Shown one piece after another: positions 17,253 through 25,954 of a DNA stretch of 64,000 nucleotides (position 1 is the stretch's first letter; the number at the start of each line of letters is the position of its first letter). Both the position numbers and the translations under genes were made by a program. The DNA is from Patulibacter sp. SYSU D01012 (GTDB lineage: Bacteria > Actinomycetota > Thermoleophilia > Solirubrobacterales > Solirubrobacteraceae): NCBI RefSeq assembly GCF_017916475.1, contig NZ_JAFMTB010000002.1, positions 930,001 through 994,000 of the forward strand, read 5' to 3'. The notes beneath the pieces were generated by a model. The model did not search any database and was not told the DNA's origin. It saw nothing but the letters and a program-made list of their open reading frames with translations.

Positions 17253-18680
17253 CTAGCGGGCCCGCGGCGTGTACTCGGGGACCGTCCAGCCCGGCGCGCC
17301 GGTGGCGCTGCGGCCGGCGGCGTGCGTCACCGGCTCCTGCGGGCGCGGCTGGCGCCGCACGACGCGCGGCTCGGCGTCGGCGGGGACGGCGGGGCGGGCG
17401 GCGACGCGCTCGACCGGCCGCTCGCGGCGCACCTGGCGCGGCTCGGCGGGCGCGGCGGCCTCGAGGTGCGGCTGGTGGTCGTAGCCGGTCGCGACGACGG
17501 TGACCCACACCTCGTCGCCGAGCTTCTCGTCGACCTGGGCGCCGAAGATGATGTTCGCGTCCGGGTGCGCCGCGGCGCCGATCGCCTCGGCCGCCTCGTT
17601 GATCTCCCACAGGGACAGGTCGCCGCCGCCGACGATCGAGAGCAGGATCGCCTTCGCGCCGTCCATCGACGTCTCCAGCAGCGGGGACGAGACCGCGCGC
17701 TCGGCGGCCTGGATCGCGCGGGACTCGCCCGTGCCGTGGCCGATGCCCAGCAGGGCCGCGCCGCGGTCCTGCATGATCGTGCGGACGTCCGCGAAGTCCA
17801 GGTTGATCAGGCCCGGCACCGTGACGAGCTCGGAGATGCCCTGCACGCCCTGGCGCAGGACGTCGTCGGCGACGCGGAACGCGTCGACCATCGACGTGTT
17901 GCGCTCGAGGACGGACAGGAGGCGGTTGTTCGGCACGACGATGAGCGTGTCGACCTCCTCCGCCAGCTCGCGGATGCCGACGTCGGCGGACTGCGCGCGG
18001 CGCTTGCCCTCGAACGCGAACGGCTTCGTGACGATGCCGACGGTCAGCGCGCCCATCTCGCGGGCGATGCGGGCCACGACCGGGGCGGCGCCCGTGCCGG
18101 TGCCGCCGCCCTCGCCGGCGGCGATGAAGACCATGTCGGAGCCGCGCAGCGCCGCCTTGATCTCGTCGTACTCCTCCATCGCCGCGTTGCGGCCGACGCC
18201 CGGGTTGGCCCCGGCGCCGAGGCCGCGGGTCGTGCCCTGGCCGATGTGGATCGTCACGTCCGCGGCGGAGTCCTGCAGGGACTGCGCGTCCGTGTTGATC
18301 GCGAGGAACTCGACGCCGGTGATGCCCGCCTCGATCATGCGGTTGACCGCGTTCGTGCCGCCGCCGCCCACGCCGATGACGCGGATGACCGGGCCGTAGC
18401 CGGCCGGGGACGGCGTGCGCCGCTCGCCCCACGCCTCGACGGTCGCCTGCGTCTCCTTCACCGGGTCGGGCATGCGCGGCGCGATCTCCTCACGGGCGGG
18501 CTCGACGTCGGCCAGGCCGAGGATCTGCTCGGGGTCGGCGTCGAGGCCGACGCGCGCCGGGTAGCGGGTGTCGTGCGCCTGCTGCGACGGCGCCGGCGCG
18601 TCGGCCGGGGCGTCGGTGCGGCGGAACAGGTCGGCCAGCGGGCCCTCTCGGAGGCTGGAGCGGTTGTTGTGCGGGGTCAT
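17253..18680 (-). CDS. ftsZ: Cell-division protein FtsZ with N-terminal extension
   Basis: This 475-residue tubulin-like GTPase forms the division ring. The GTPase domain starts about residue 98 ([18 protein letters not shown]) and contains the tubulin signature [16 protein letters not shown] and the T7 loop [13 protein letters not shown], so it should bind and hydrolyse GTP. After residue 405 there is an Arg/Pro/Ala-rich linker and a C-terminal tail [12 protein letters not shown], a diverged form of the FtsA/ZipA/SepF-binding peptide. The first 97 residues are unusual; FtsZ normally has about 10 before the domain. ATG 18680 overlaps the parA stop (ATGA), supporting the long form, although Met70 is an alternative. 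No dcw genes are adjacent. Confidence 0.95.
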   Translation of the reverse strand: MTPHNNRSSLREGPLADLFRRTDAPADAPAPSQQAHDTRYPARVGLDADPEQILGLADVEPAREEIAPRMPDPVKETQATVEAWGERRTPSPAGYGPVIRVIGVGGGGTNAVNRMIEAGITGVEFLAINTDAQSLQDSAADVTIHIGQGTTRGLGAGANPGVGRNAAMEEYDEIKAALRGSDMVFIAAGEGGGTGTGAAPVVARIAREMGALTVGIVTKPFAFEGKRRAQSADVGIRELAEEVDTLIVVPNNRLLSVLERNTSMVDAFRVADDVLRQGVQGISELVTVPGLINLDFADVRTIMQDRGAALLGIGHGTGESRAIQAAERAVSSPLLETSMDGAKAILLSIVGGGDLSLWEINEAAEAIGAAAHPDANIIFGAQVDEKLGDEVWVTVVATGYDHQPHLEAAAPAEPRQVRRERPVERVAARPAVPADAEPRVVRRQPRPQEPVTHAAGRSATGAPGWTVPEYTPRAR

Positions 18681-19435
18681 GGACGGAGCACCTCCTGGGC
18701 AAGGTCTCGGTAGGCCTTGGCGGCCATGCTGTCTGGGTCGTAGCGGAGCACCGACATCCCCTTCACGGGGGCCTCGGCGAAGCGGATGGTCTTGCGGACG
18801 CGGGTGACGAACATCTCGTCGCCGAAGTGCTCCTCGAGCAGCTCCAGCGCCTCGCGGGCGTGCGTCGTCCGGGTGTCGAGGAGCGTCGGCAGGATCCCCT
18901 GGATGCGGACGCGCGGGTTGAGCTGCTCGCGCACCATCTCGACGGTGCCGCGCAGCTGCGCGAGCCCGCGGAGCGACAGGTACTCGGCCTGCACGGGCAC
19001 GATCACGCTGTCCGCCGCGGCGAGCGCGTTGATCGTCAGCAGCCCGAGGCTGGGCGGCGTGTCGATGCAGACGTAGTCGTAGTCGTCGGCGACGGCCCGC
19101 AGCGCGCGCTCGAGGGCGCGCTCGCGGCCGATCATGGCGGCCATCGCGACCTCGGCCGACGCCAGGTCGATGGAGGCCGCGGCGACGTCGATCTCGGCGT
19201 GGTGCGTGACGTCGGCCAGCGGCCGGCCCTGCACGAGCACGTGGTACATCGACGGGTCGACGTGGTCGGGGTCGAGCCCCTGCGACATCGTCAGGTTGCC
19301 CTGCGGGTCCAGGTCGATCGCCAGGACGCGGTGGCCCTGCTCGGCGAGCGCCACGGCCAGGTTGAGCGTCGTCGTGGTCTTGGCCACGCCGCCCTTCTGG
19401 TTGGCCATGACGATGACGGTGGGTGGGGTGGGCAT
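18677..19435 (-). CDS. parA: ParA/Soj-like deviant Walker ATPase
   Basis: This 252-residue ParA-family ATPase has the deviant Walker A motif KGGVAKTTT (14-22). It also has the LDPQGNLT switch, [16 protein letters not shown] (Walker B region) and [15 protein letters not shown]. These features match chromosomal Soj/ParA rather than MinD, since no C-terminal amphipathic targeting helix is evident. ParA proteins form nucleotide-dependent DNA-bound gradients that move or position cargo, usually with ParB. No parB is adjacent here. The stop overlaps the ftsZ start by 4 nt, so the two are translationally coupled. That suggests this ParA positions division components rather than, or as well as, origins (inference). 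The ATG at 19435 was chosen as the start. Confidence 0.9.
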   Translation of the reverse strand: MPTPPTVIVMANQKGGVAKTTTTLNLAVALAEQGHRVLAIDLDPQGNLTMSQGLDPDHVDPSMYHVLVQGRPLADVTHHAEIDVAAASIDLASAEVAMAAMIGRERALERALRAVADDYDYVCIDTPPSLGLLTINALAAADSVIVPVQAEYLSLRGLAQLRGTVEMVREQLNPRVRIQGILPTLLDTRTTHAREALELLEEHFGDEMFVTRVRKTIRFAEAPVKGMSVLRYDPDSMAAKAYRDLAQEVLRP

Positions 19436-19602
19436 CTGCGGGACGGATCCGGAGTCGGCCACGGGGTTCCCGCGGCCTGGACGGGGTGTTCGCCCCGTCC
19501 TGCCGCGTTCCTTCCCGCCGGCGGCGCGGATTTCGGGCGGCGCGGCGGCGCGCCGGCGCGGCGGTCGCGCGGTGGCCCCGGGGGCGCACGGGGCCGCTCG
19601 CG

Positions 19603-19608
19603 TAGGAT
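19603..19608 (+). promoter_or_regulatory. Leaderless -10 box for the Get3-like operon
   Basis: TAGGAT lies 8 nt before the ATG at 19617. Confidence 0.5.
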
Positions 19609-19616
19609 CGCCCCGG

Positions 19617-20624
19617 ATGCCCGTCGCCGACCTGCTCTCCCAGCGCCTGCTCGTCGTCACCGGCAAGGGCGGCGTGGGCAAGTCGACGGTCGCGGCCGCC
19701 CTGGCGGTGCTCGGCGCCCGCGCCGGCAAGCGCACGGTGCTGGCCGAGGTCGGCCGTCGCGGCGACGTCCCGGCGCTGCTGCGCGGCGCGGCCGGCGACG
19801 CGTTCGCGGCCCCGCCGCCCGAGGACGACCGCTTCCACGAGGAGCCGCTCCCGCTCGACCTGGGCCCCGGGGCCGCCGAGCTGCGCCACGTCTCCGTCTC
19901 GCCCGAGGCGGCGCTGCGCGAGTACCTGCGCGACCAGCTGCCCGTCGGGGCGGTCGCCGACCTGCTGCTCTCCGGCCGCGTCTTCACCGCGTTCACCGCC
20001 GCCACGCCGGGGATGCGCGAGCTGCTGGCGATGGGCAAGGTGTGGGAGCTCTCCCAGCCCACGCGGCGCACCCCCGGCGCCGAGCCGTACGACCTGTGCG
20101 TGATGGACGCGCCGGCCAGCGGCCACGCGCTGACGATCCTGGGCGCCCCGGCGCAGTTCGCCCGGACCGCGCGCGTGGGGCCGATCGCGCGGCAGGGCGG
20201 GCAGATCGGCGGGACGATCGCCGACCCGGCGCAGACCGCCGCCGTCGTCGTCGCCACCGGCGAGGAGCTGCCCGTCGCCGAGGCGCTCGAGCTGGCGCCC
20301 GCGCTGGCCGAGCGGGTCGGCGTGCACGTGGCGCTCGGCGTCGCGAACGGCCTGCTCGCCGACCGCTTCTCCGCCGCCGACCGCGAGGCGCTGCGGGCCG
20401 GCGCGGCCGGCGACCCCGCCCTGCGCGTCGCCGCGGTCCACGCCGCGCGCGCCGCGGACCAGGCGCGGCAGCTCGCCCGGCTGCGGGCGGGCTTCCCGGC
20501 TCCCGTCGTCGCGCTGCCGGCGTCGGCGGAGCGGCGGCTCGGCGCGCAGACCGTGCTGGCGCTCGCCGACGTGCTGGCCGCCGCGCTCGACGCGCCGGCC
20601 GCCGGCGGGGAGCGGGCGGCGTGA
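19617..20624 (+). CDS. ArsA/Get3-like ATPase, first of a pair (BagA-like)
   Basis: This 335-residue P-loop ATPase has a deviant Walker [10 protein letters not shown] (16-24) and a Walker B-type [14 protein letters not shown] (around 160). It lacks the metal-binding Cys residues of true ArsA arsenite pumps. Together with the overlapping next gene it matches the arrangement of the tandem mycobacterial anion-transport-type ATPases Rv3679/Rv3680 (BagA/BagB), a heteromeric Get3 relative. This one has the substituted active-site surroundings expected of the first partner (RRGDVPALL in place of TDPA). The genes overlap by 4 nt (GTGA). Their role is not established; client-protein handling or metabolic regulation is proposed for homologues. 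Confidence 0.82.
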   Translation: MPVADLLSQRLLVVTGKGGVGKSTVAAALAVLGARAGKRTVLAEVGRRGDVPALLRGAAGDAFAAPPPEDDRFHEEPLPLDLGPGAAELRHVSVSPEAALREYLRDQLPVGAVADLLLSGRVFTAFTAATPGMRELLAMGKVWELSQPTRRTPGAEPYDLCVMDAPASGHALTILGAPAQFARTARVGPIARQGGQIGGTIADPAQTAAVVVATGEELPVAEALELAPALAERVGVHVALGVANGLLADRFSAADREALRAGAAGDPALRVAAVHAARAADQARQLARLRAGFPAPVVALPASAERRLGAQTVLALADVLAAALDAPAAGGERAA

Positions 20625-21757
20625 GCGTCCCGCTGATCGAGCGGCTGGACGGCGCGCGCGTCGTGGTCTGCGCCGGCCCGGGCGGCGTCGGCAAGACGAC
20701 GACGGCGGCCGCGCTGGGCCTGGCGCTCGCGGGCCGCGGCCTGCGGGTGGCGGTCGTGACCATCGACCCGGCGCGCCGCCTGGCCGACGCGCTCGGCCTG
20801 GGGGCGCTCGGCAACGAGCCCGAGCGCGTCAGCGCCGACGCCCTCGCGGCGCTCGGCGTCGCCCCGCCGGGTGAGCTGTGGGCGTCGATGCTGGATCCGC
20901 AGCGCACGTTCGACGGCCTGATCGCGGCGGTCAGCCCGGACGACGCGGCCCGGGACCGCGTGCTGGCCAACCCGCTCTACCGGCAGATCTCGAGCGCGGC
21001 GGGCGGCTCGCACGAGTTCACGGCCGTCGCGCGGCTGCACGACCTCGTCGCCGACCCGCGCTTCGACGTCGTGGTCCTCGACACCCCGCCGTCGCGGAAC
21101 GCGCTCGACTTCCTCGACGCCCCCGACCGCATCGCGGGCTTCCTCGAGGGACGGGCGATGCAGGCGCTGCTCGGGCAGGGCAAGGGCGGCTTCGCGGCCC
21201 GGCTGGCCCGCCGCGGCACCGGCCTGGCGCTGACCGCGCTCCAGCGCCTGACGGGCGTGGACCTGCTGCGCGACCTGTCGACGTTCTTCGAGGCGCTCGG
21301 CCCCCTCACGGACGGGCTGTCGGCGCGCGCCGTCGCGGTCCGCGCGCTGCTGCGCGACCCCGCCACGCGCTTCGTCGTCGTCGCGAGCCCCGAGCCGGTG
21401 CCGGCCGCGGAGGCGGTGTTCTTCCGTCGGCACCTGGACGGGGCCGCCATGCCCTTCACCGGGCTCGTCGTCAACCGCGCCGAGGTCGTTGCGGCGGGCG
21501 AGCACGACCGCGACGGCGCCGCGGTCGCCGACGCGCTCGCGGCAGACCTGGGCGAGGACCTGGCCGCCCGCGTGGGCCGTACCTGGGACGAGCACCGCGC
21601 CCGCGCGGCGCACGACCGCACCGTCGTCGCCGCGCTCGCGCGCGCCACCGGGGACGACCGGCCCGTCGTCGTCCCGCTGCTGCCCGGCGAGGTCTTCGAC
21701 CTGCCGGCGCTCGCCGCGGTGCGCGACGGCCTGGTGGCCGACGCGCCCGCGGGCTGA
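20621..21757 (+). CDS. ArsA/Get3-like ATPase, second of a pair (BagB-like)
   Basis: This 378-residue ATPase has the full deviant Walker [15 protein letters not shown] (19-32). Switch I is [15 protein letters not shown], the canonical T-x-DPA motif of ArsA/Get3. [27 protein letters not shown] is the Walker B/switch II segment. It therefore looks catalytically complete, unlike its partner. The middle helical region (about 190-240: [36 protein letters not shown]) could form the client-binding face. The GTG start overlaps the upstream stop. It is convergent with the large unknown gene, with only 2 bp between stops. Function is inferred from its mycobacterial counterpart. Confidence 0.85.
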   Translation: MSVPLIERLDGARVVVCAGPGGVGKTTTAAALGLALAGRGLRVAVVTIDPARRLADALGLGALGNEPERVSADALAALGVAPPGELWASMLDPQRTFDGLIAAVSPDDAARDRVLANPLYRQISSAAGGSHEFTAVARLHDLVADPRFDVVVLDTPPSRNALDFLDAPDRIAGFLEGRAMQALLGQGKGGFAARLARRGTGLALTALQRLTGVDLLRDLSTFFEALGPLTDGLSARAVAVRALLRDPATRFVVVASPEPVPAAEAVFFRRHLDGAAMPFTGLVVNRAEVVAAGEHDRDGAAVADALAADLGEDLAARVGRTWDEHRARAAHDRTVVAALARATGDDRPVVVPLLPGEVFDLPALAAVRDGLVADAPAG

Positions 21758-21759
21758 GC

Positions 21760-24069
21760 TCAGCCGGCCTCGGGCACCGGCCAGGGGCCGGTCGAATCGT
21801 CGTCGTCGCGCGGGTCCCGCAGCTGCGGCTCGTCCCACGTGACGTCCAGCCACAGGTCGGGCCGCGGCCGCGGCGTCAGGCGGCGGGCGACGATCTCGCC
21901 CGCCGGGTCGACGGGCCGGATCCGCGGGGGCAGGTCGTAGACCGGCACGTCCGGCTCGAGCACGTCGTCGTCCGCGGCGAAGGCGAAGCGGGCGGCCGGG
22001 TCGCGCCGGGGCACCTCGTCGCCTTCGGGCTCCGCGGCGTCCGCGCCGGCGACGGGAGAGGCCGGCGCGTCGCCCTCCGCCCGGCGCGGCGTGGCGTTGG
22101 CGTCGCCGGCGTCGGGGTCGCCTGCGTCGGCGGCATCCGCGACGCCGGCGGCGTCGGGCGCCGACGGACCGGCGTCGACGGGGGCGTCGACCGCCGGCAC
22201 GGCCTCCGACGGTGCGGACGCGCCGGCCGCCGGCCGGTCGGCGTCGCGCGACGCCGAGAGCGCGGTGCCCGCGGCCTCCTCCTCCAGCTGCGCGGCCTCC
22301 TGCAGCGCCCATCGCAGGCGCGCGTCCCACGCCTCGTCGGTGACCGGCGAGGCCGCGGCCGGGGCGGGCGTGGCGTCGTCGGCCGTCCCCGGGCGTCCCG
22401 CGCCCGGGGCGGCGCGGCCCGCCCCGCGCGGCGCGGCCACGGGGCCGGTGCCTGCGTCGACGTCGAGCGCGGAGGTCTCGGGGGCCGGCGCACCGGGGGC
22501 TGACGCGTCCGCGGTCGGCGCGGCGCCCGCGTCGGTCCCGGCGAGCGCGGTCGCGCCGGCGGGGTCGCCGGACGGCGCCTCCGCCGCGGGGTCGTCGGTC
22601 CAGTCCCACTCGGGCTCCCCGTCGGCGTCCGCCACCGCCGCGACGTCGTCGTCCCAGTCCTCGTCCGTCCAGCCGTCGTCCAGGTCGACGCGCGGCCGCG
22701 CCGCCGGCCGGCCGTCGCCGTGCCCGCGCGGCCGCGGGTGCACGGTCCACGCCGGCAGCCGCAGGCCGGCGAGGGCGCCCCGGCGGCGCGGGGTCGCCGC
22801 GGCCGGCTCCTCGACCGCGGCGTCGAGCAGCAGCCCCTCCGCCAGCTCGACGAGATCCCCGCGCAGGTGGCCGCAGACGCAGTCGCGCAGGACGGCCCGC
22901 AGGCACTCCGCCAGCTCGTCGACGCCGTCGGGCAGGTCGCGGTCGACGCGCCGCGAGCCGGCGACCACCTCCTGCTCCTGCAGCGCCAGTCGCGCCAGGC
23001 GCCCGGCCAGCGCGGCGCGCTCGTCGTCGGCCGCGACGAGGGCCGCCAGGCGGCCGGCCAGGCGGCCGCTGCGCGGGCCCTCCGGCTCGAGCAGCCCGCG
23101 GGCGGCCAGGAGCAGGTCGCTCAGCGCCTCCTCGGGGCGGTCGCGGTCGAGCGCCAGGGTCCAGCGCCGCAGCGCCCACGCGACCTCGCCCTGCTGCGGC
23201 AGCCGCCGGGCGACGAGGTCCACGAAGGTCCGCAGGTCGGGCACGTCCTCGGCGTCGACCACGGCCAGGCCGCGGGCGCTGAACGTGCCCCCGAGCGCCA
23301 TCGCCCGCCAGGACGACCCGGCGGTGCGGACCCACAGCAGCGGGCCCGCGGCCGGCGCGGCGCCCGGCACGTGCAGCCGCAGCGCGGTCACCAGGCGCCG
23401 CGCGGCCTCGCGCGCCCGCCGCGGCGTCTCGGGCGCGTCGGGGCGCGCAGACCAGCGCAGGGTCGCCACGGCGTCGGCGGGCGTGCCGTCCGGCCCGGCG
23501 AGCGCCGCGTCGGGGGCCTCGCCGCGGAGGGTCTCGGGTCGCTGCAGCGCGACGCCGCGCGTGATCGCGACCGTCGCCATCGCCGGCTCGATCCCCGCGA
23601 GCGGGATCGCCACGACGGTCTCGGTGGCGTTCACCGTCAGGACGGCGTCGAGCTCGGCGAACGCGCGGTCGAAGTGCTCGTCGACGAACGCGAAGTCGGG
23701 GGCGTCCTCGAAGAGCCGCTCCAGGAACTGCCGCACGGCGAGCGCCGCGCGGGCGTGCGGGTCGGCCGGCGGGCGGGCCACGCCGCGGGCCTGCAGGTAC
23801 GCCTCGACCCCCCACGCCGCCACCATCGTGTGCTCCGCCTCGGCGACGGCCGGCAGCGCGTCCAGGTCGGCGGCGTGCCGCTCGACGTACAGGCCGACGA
23901 GCGGCCGGTACGAGTACAGGGTGGGCCCGGCGCCGGAGCGGCGGCCGCGGCCGGCGTGCTCGACGAGCTCGAAGGGCACCTCGTCGCCCTCGGCGACGCA
24001 GGCCGCCAGCTCGCGGGCGGCGTGGAGACCGGCCGAGCGCAGGGCGGCGTGGAGCTGCGGGTGGCGCAT
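21760..24069 (-). CDS. Large Ala/Asp-rich protein of unknown function
   Basis: I do not recognise a family for this 769-residue protein. Residues 1 to about 440 look folded. A mixed alpha/beta N-terminal part includes TLYSYRPLVGLYVERHAADLDALPAVAEAEHTMVAAWGVEAYL. A helical segment around 310-420 (DRPEEALSDLLLAARGLLEPEGPRSGRLAGRLAALV) weakly recalls ApeA/HEPN-type RNase domains, but the expected R-x4-6-H motif is not seen. From about 470 to 690 the sequence is Ala/Asp/Pro/Gly-rich and surely disordered, with clusters of Trp and acid (WTDEDWDDDV). A short C-terminal block with Trp and Pro follows (RPDLWLDVTWDEPQ). I start at Met (24069) because GGAGAAGG lies just upstream. It is divergent from a Fur gene. 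Confidence 0.6.
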   Translation of the reverse strand: MRHPQLHAALRSAGLHAARELAACVAEGDEVPFELVEHAGRGRRSGAGPTLYSYRPLVGLYVERHAADLDALPAVAEAEHTMVAAWGVEAYLQARGVARPPADPHARAALAVRQFLERLFEDAPDFAFVDEHFDRAFAELDAVLTVNATETVVAIPLAGIEPAMATVAITRGVALQRPETLRGEAPDAALAGPDGTPADAVATLRWSARPDAPETPRRAREAARRLVTALRLHVPGAAPAAGPLLWVRTAGSSWRAMALGGTFSARGLAVVDAEDVPDLRTFVDLVARRLPQQGEVAWALRRWTLALDRDRPEEALSDLLLAARGLLEPEGPRSGRLAGRLAALVAADDERAALAGRLARLALQEQEVVAGSRRVDRDLPDGVDELAECLRAVLRDCVCGHLRGDLVELAEGLLLDAAVEEPAAATPRRRGALAGLRLPAWTVHPRPRGHGDGRPAARPRVDLDDGWTDEDWDDDVAAVADADGEPEWDWTDDPAAEAPSGDPAGATALAGTDAGAAPTADASAPGAPAPETSALDVDAGTGPVAAPRGAGRAAPGAGRPGTADDATPAPAAASPVTDEAWDARLRWALQEAAQLEEEAAGTALSASRDADRPAAGASAPSEAVPAVDAPVDAGPSAPDAAGVADAADAGDPDAGDANATPRRAEGDAPASPVAGADAAEPEGDEVPRRDPAARFAFAADDDVLEPDVPVYDLPPRIRPVDPAGEIVARRLTPRPRPDLWLDVTWDEPQLRDPRDDDDSTGPWPVPEAG

Positions 24070-24193
24070 GCCCCGCGCCTTCTCCCCCGCCCCGGGCGCT
24101 CCTCGCGCCTGCACGCCGTCGTGCATCCGGCGTCGCCGAGCCGGCCGGCGTCGCCCCTCCGGCGCGCGTGGCCTCGCCCCGCGGCGCGGGGGC

Positions 24194-24199
24194 TACGAT
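24194..24199 (+). promoter_or_regulatory. Leaderless -10 box for the first Fur gene
   Basis: TACGAT lies exactly 6 nt before the GTG at 24206. Confidence 0.6.
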
Positions 24200-24205
24200 G
24201 GAGGG

Positions 24206-24670
24206 GTGAGCACGACCGATCGCAGCTCGTCGTGGCGGCGCCGGGCGGAGGAGCGCCTGTCCGACGCCGGCTACCGGCGCGGCGGCGCCCGCACCGTGCT
24301 GCTCGACCTGCTCGACGAGCAGCGGTGCGCCCGCACCGTCCTCGAGATGGAGGACGACCTGCGCGCCAGCGACCGGGCCGTCGGGCGCGCCAGCATCTAC
24401 CGGGTGCTCGACGAGCTCGAGCAGCTGCACCTCGTCCAGCGCATCGAGGTCGGCCAGGGGATCGCCCGCTACGAGCGGATCGCGCCGGACCACCATCACC
24501 ACCACCTCGTCTGTCAGCGCTGCGGCGCCGTCGTGCCGTTCACCGACGAGGGCCTCGAGCAGGCCATCCACCGCCTGAGCGACGGCGCCGGCTTCGAGGT
24601 GACGGGGCACGACGTCGTGCTGCACGGCGCGTGCGCCGCCTGCCGCGAGGCCGCGGCCACCGGCGCGTAG
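24206..24670 (+). CDS. Fur-family metalloregulator
   Basis: This 154-residue repressor has an N-terminal winged helix (about 15-85: RLSDAGYRRGGARTVLLDLL, RASIYRVLDELEQLHLVQRI). The C-terminal dimer/metal domain has HHHHH (96-100), C103-x2-C106 and C143-x2-C146. Two CxxC pairs form the structural zinc site of Fur/Zur/PerR proteins, and the histidine run contributes to the sensory site. Sequence alone does not say whether iron, zinc or peroxide is sensed. The next gene, a YibE/F-type membrane protein ending in a His-rich tail, starts 67 bp downstream and may be a target or cotranscribed. The leaderless start is set by the TACGAT box. Confidence 0.88.
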   Translation: MSTTDRSSSWRRRAEERLSDAGYRRGGARTVLLDLLDEQRCARTVLEMEDDLRASDRAVGRASIYRVLDELEQLHLVQRIEVGQGIARYERIAPDHHHHHLVCQRCGAVVPFTDEGLEQAIHRLSDGAGFEVTGHDVVLHGACAACREAAATGA

Positions 24671-24737
24671 GCGGCCCCGCGCCGCGCCCGGACCCGAGCG
24701 CGCAGGATCCGGGGCGCCCGCGGCGAACGCCGCCCGG

Positions 24738-25928
24738 ATGCCCGCCGCCTCGCCCGTCCGGTCGCTCCTCCGCAGCCCCGCCGGGCGCGTGCTCGTCGGC
24801 GCCGTCGCCGGCGTCGGCCTGCTGACGGTCGTCGGCCTGCTGCTCCTGTGGCCGACGGGCGAGCACCCGAAGCCGCAGGGCGGCGCCACGCGGACGGTCG
24901 GCGCCACCGTCACCCGGGTGGCGCTCGCCCCGTGCGGGGGCCCGTCGGACCAGCGCTGCGTCACCGCCCGCACCCGCGTCGACGACGGGTCCGACCGCGG
25001 CCGCACGGTCCAGGTCGTCCTGGGCCCGCGCGAGGTCAGCCCGGACCTGGACGAGGGCGACGCCGTCCGGCTCGTCGACCAGACCCCGCCGGGACAGCGC
25101 GGCGGCGAGCCCGTCTACGCGTTCTCGGGCGTCGATCGCACGCTGCCCGTCGGCGTGCTCGCCGCCGTCTTCGCGCTGCTCGGCGCCGTCGTGGCCCGCG
25201 GCCGCGGCCTGCTGGCGCTCGTCGGCACGGCGGCGAGCCTGTCGCTCGTCGTCCTGTGGCTCGTCCCCGCCATCCTCGACGGCCGGCCGCCGCTGCTCGT
25301 CGCGGTCGTCGGCGCGCTCGCGGTGATGTTCGTGACGACGGGGCTGACGTACGGGGTGACGACCCAGAGCCTGGCCGCCGTCACCGGGATCGGCGTCTCG
25401 CTGCTCGTCGCCGCGCTGCTCGGCACCCTGTGGACGTCGCTCGCCGGGCTCGACGGGACGGACGGCGACCTGGGCGCGTTCGCCCTGCAGAGCGGCGGCA
25501 GCCTGCCGCTCCAGGGGATCGTGCTCGCGGGGATGGTGATCGGCGCGCTCGGCGTGCTGACGGACACCGTCGTCTCGCAGGTCTCCACGGTCGCGGCGCT
25601 GCACCGGACCAGCCCGACGCTGCCGGTGGCGCGCCTGTACCGCGAGGCGTTCGCGGTCGGTCGCGACCACCTGGCCGCCACGATCCACACGCTCGTGCTC
25701 GCCTACGCGGGCGCGACGCTGCCGCTGCTACTCGTGGCGTCGGCGAACGGCGTCGGGCTGCGCGACGCGGTCAACGACGCGTCGCTCGCCGAGCCGATCG
25801 TCTCCACGCTGGTGGGCAGCATCGCGCTCGTGCTGTCGGTGCCGCTGTCGACGCTCCTGGCGGCCGTGCTCGTCGGCCGCGTGCCCGAGGCGGCGCTCGG
25901 CGAGGGCGGCCACGGCCACGCCCACTGA
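24738..25928 (+). CDS. YibE/F-family membrane protein
   Basis: This 396-residue polytopic protein has a first helix at about 16-37. A soluble extracytoplasmic segment of about 90 residues (VGATVTRVALAPCGG to EPVYAFSG) has two Cys that could pair. About seven further helices carry the YibE/F core, including AVMFVTTGLTYGVTTQSLAAVTGIGVSL and GIVLAGMVIGALGVLTDTVVSQVSTVAAL. The last residues are GHGHAH, a plausible metal-binding tail. The biochemical activity of YibE/F is unknown; transport has been suggested. Its position behind a Fur-type regulator makes metal-linked control possible (inference). It ends inside a perfect palindromic terminator. Confidence 0.85.
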   Translation: MPAASPVRSLLRSPAGRVLVGAVAGVGLLTVVGLLLLWPTGEHPKPQGGATRTVGATVTRVALAPCGGPSDQRCVTARTRVDDGSDRGRTVQVVLGPREVSPDLDEGDAVRLVDQTPPGQRGGEPVYAFSGVDRTLPVGVLAAVFALLGAVVARGRGLLALVGTAASLSLVVLWLVPAILDGRPPLLVAVVGALAVMFVTTGLTYGVTTQSLAAVTGIGVSLLVAALLGTLWTSLAGLDGTDGDLGAFALQSGGSLPLQGIVLAGMVIGALGVLTDTVVSQVSTVAALHRTSPTLPVARLYREAFAVGRDHLAATIHTLVLAYAGATLPLLLVASANGVGLRDAVNDASLAEPIVSTLVGSIALVLSVPLSTLLAAVLVGRVPEAALGEGGHGHAH

Positions 25929-25954
25929 CCCCGGCGCCCGGGCGCCGGGGTCAG
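25925..25954. terminator. Perfect palindromic bidirectional terminator containing both stop codons
   Basis: A 30-bp perfect palindrome (ctgaccccggcgccc / gggcgccggggtcag) lies between convergent genes. The TGA of the plus-strand gene (25926-25928) and the TGA of the minus-strand gene (25953-25951) are both inside the arms. Confidence 0.8.

Noticed and set aside
18677-19435. ParA as MinD
   Set aside because: The deviant Walker motif and downstream sequence match Soj/ParA, and there is no C-terminal amphipathic membrane-targeting helix.
19617-21757. The ATPase pair as an arsenite efflux pump (ArsA)
   Set aside because: The Cys residues that bind arsenite are absent and no arsB, arsD or arsR is near.
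24491-24505. Five-histidine run as an artificial tag
   Set aside because: It lies within the normal metal-sensing segment of a Fur protein, followed by the CxxC pairs typical of the family.
18677-25006. Very long open frames on the minus strand and similar ones elsewhere
   Set aside because: At about 75% GC, stop codons are rare in all frames. The frame content is Arg/Ala/Gly repeats without family motifs, while overlapping frames hold clear genes (Get3-like pair, ParA).
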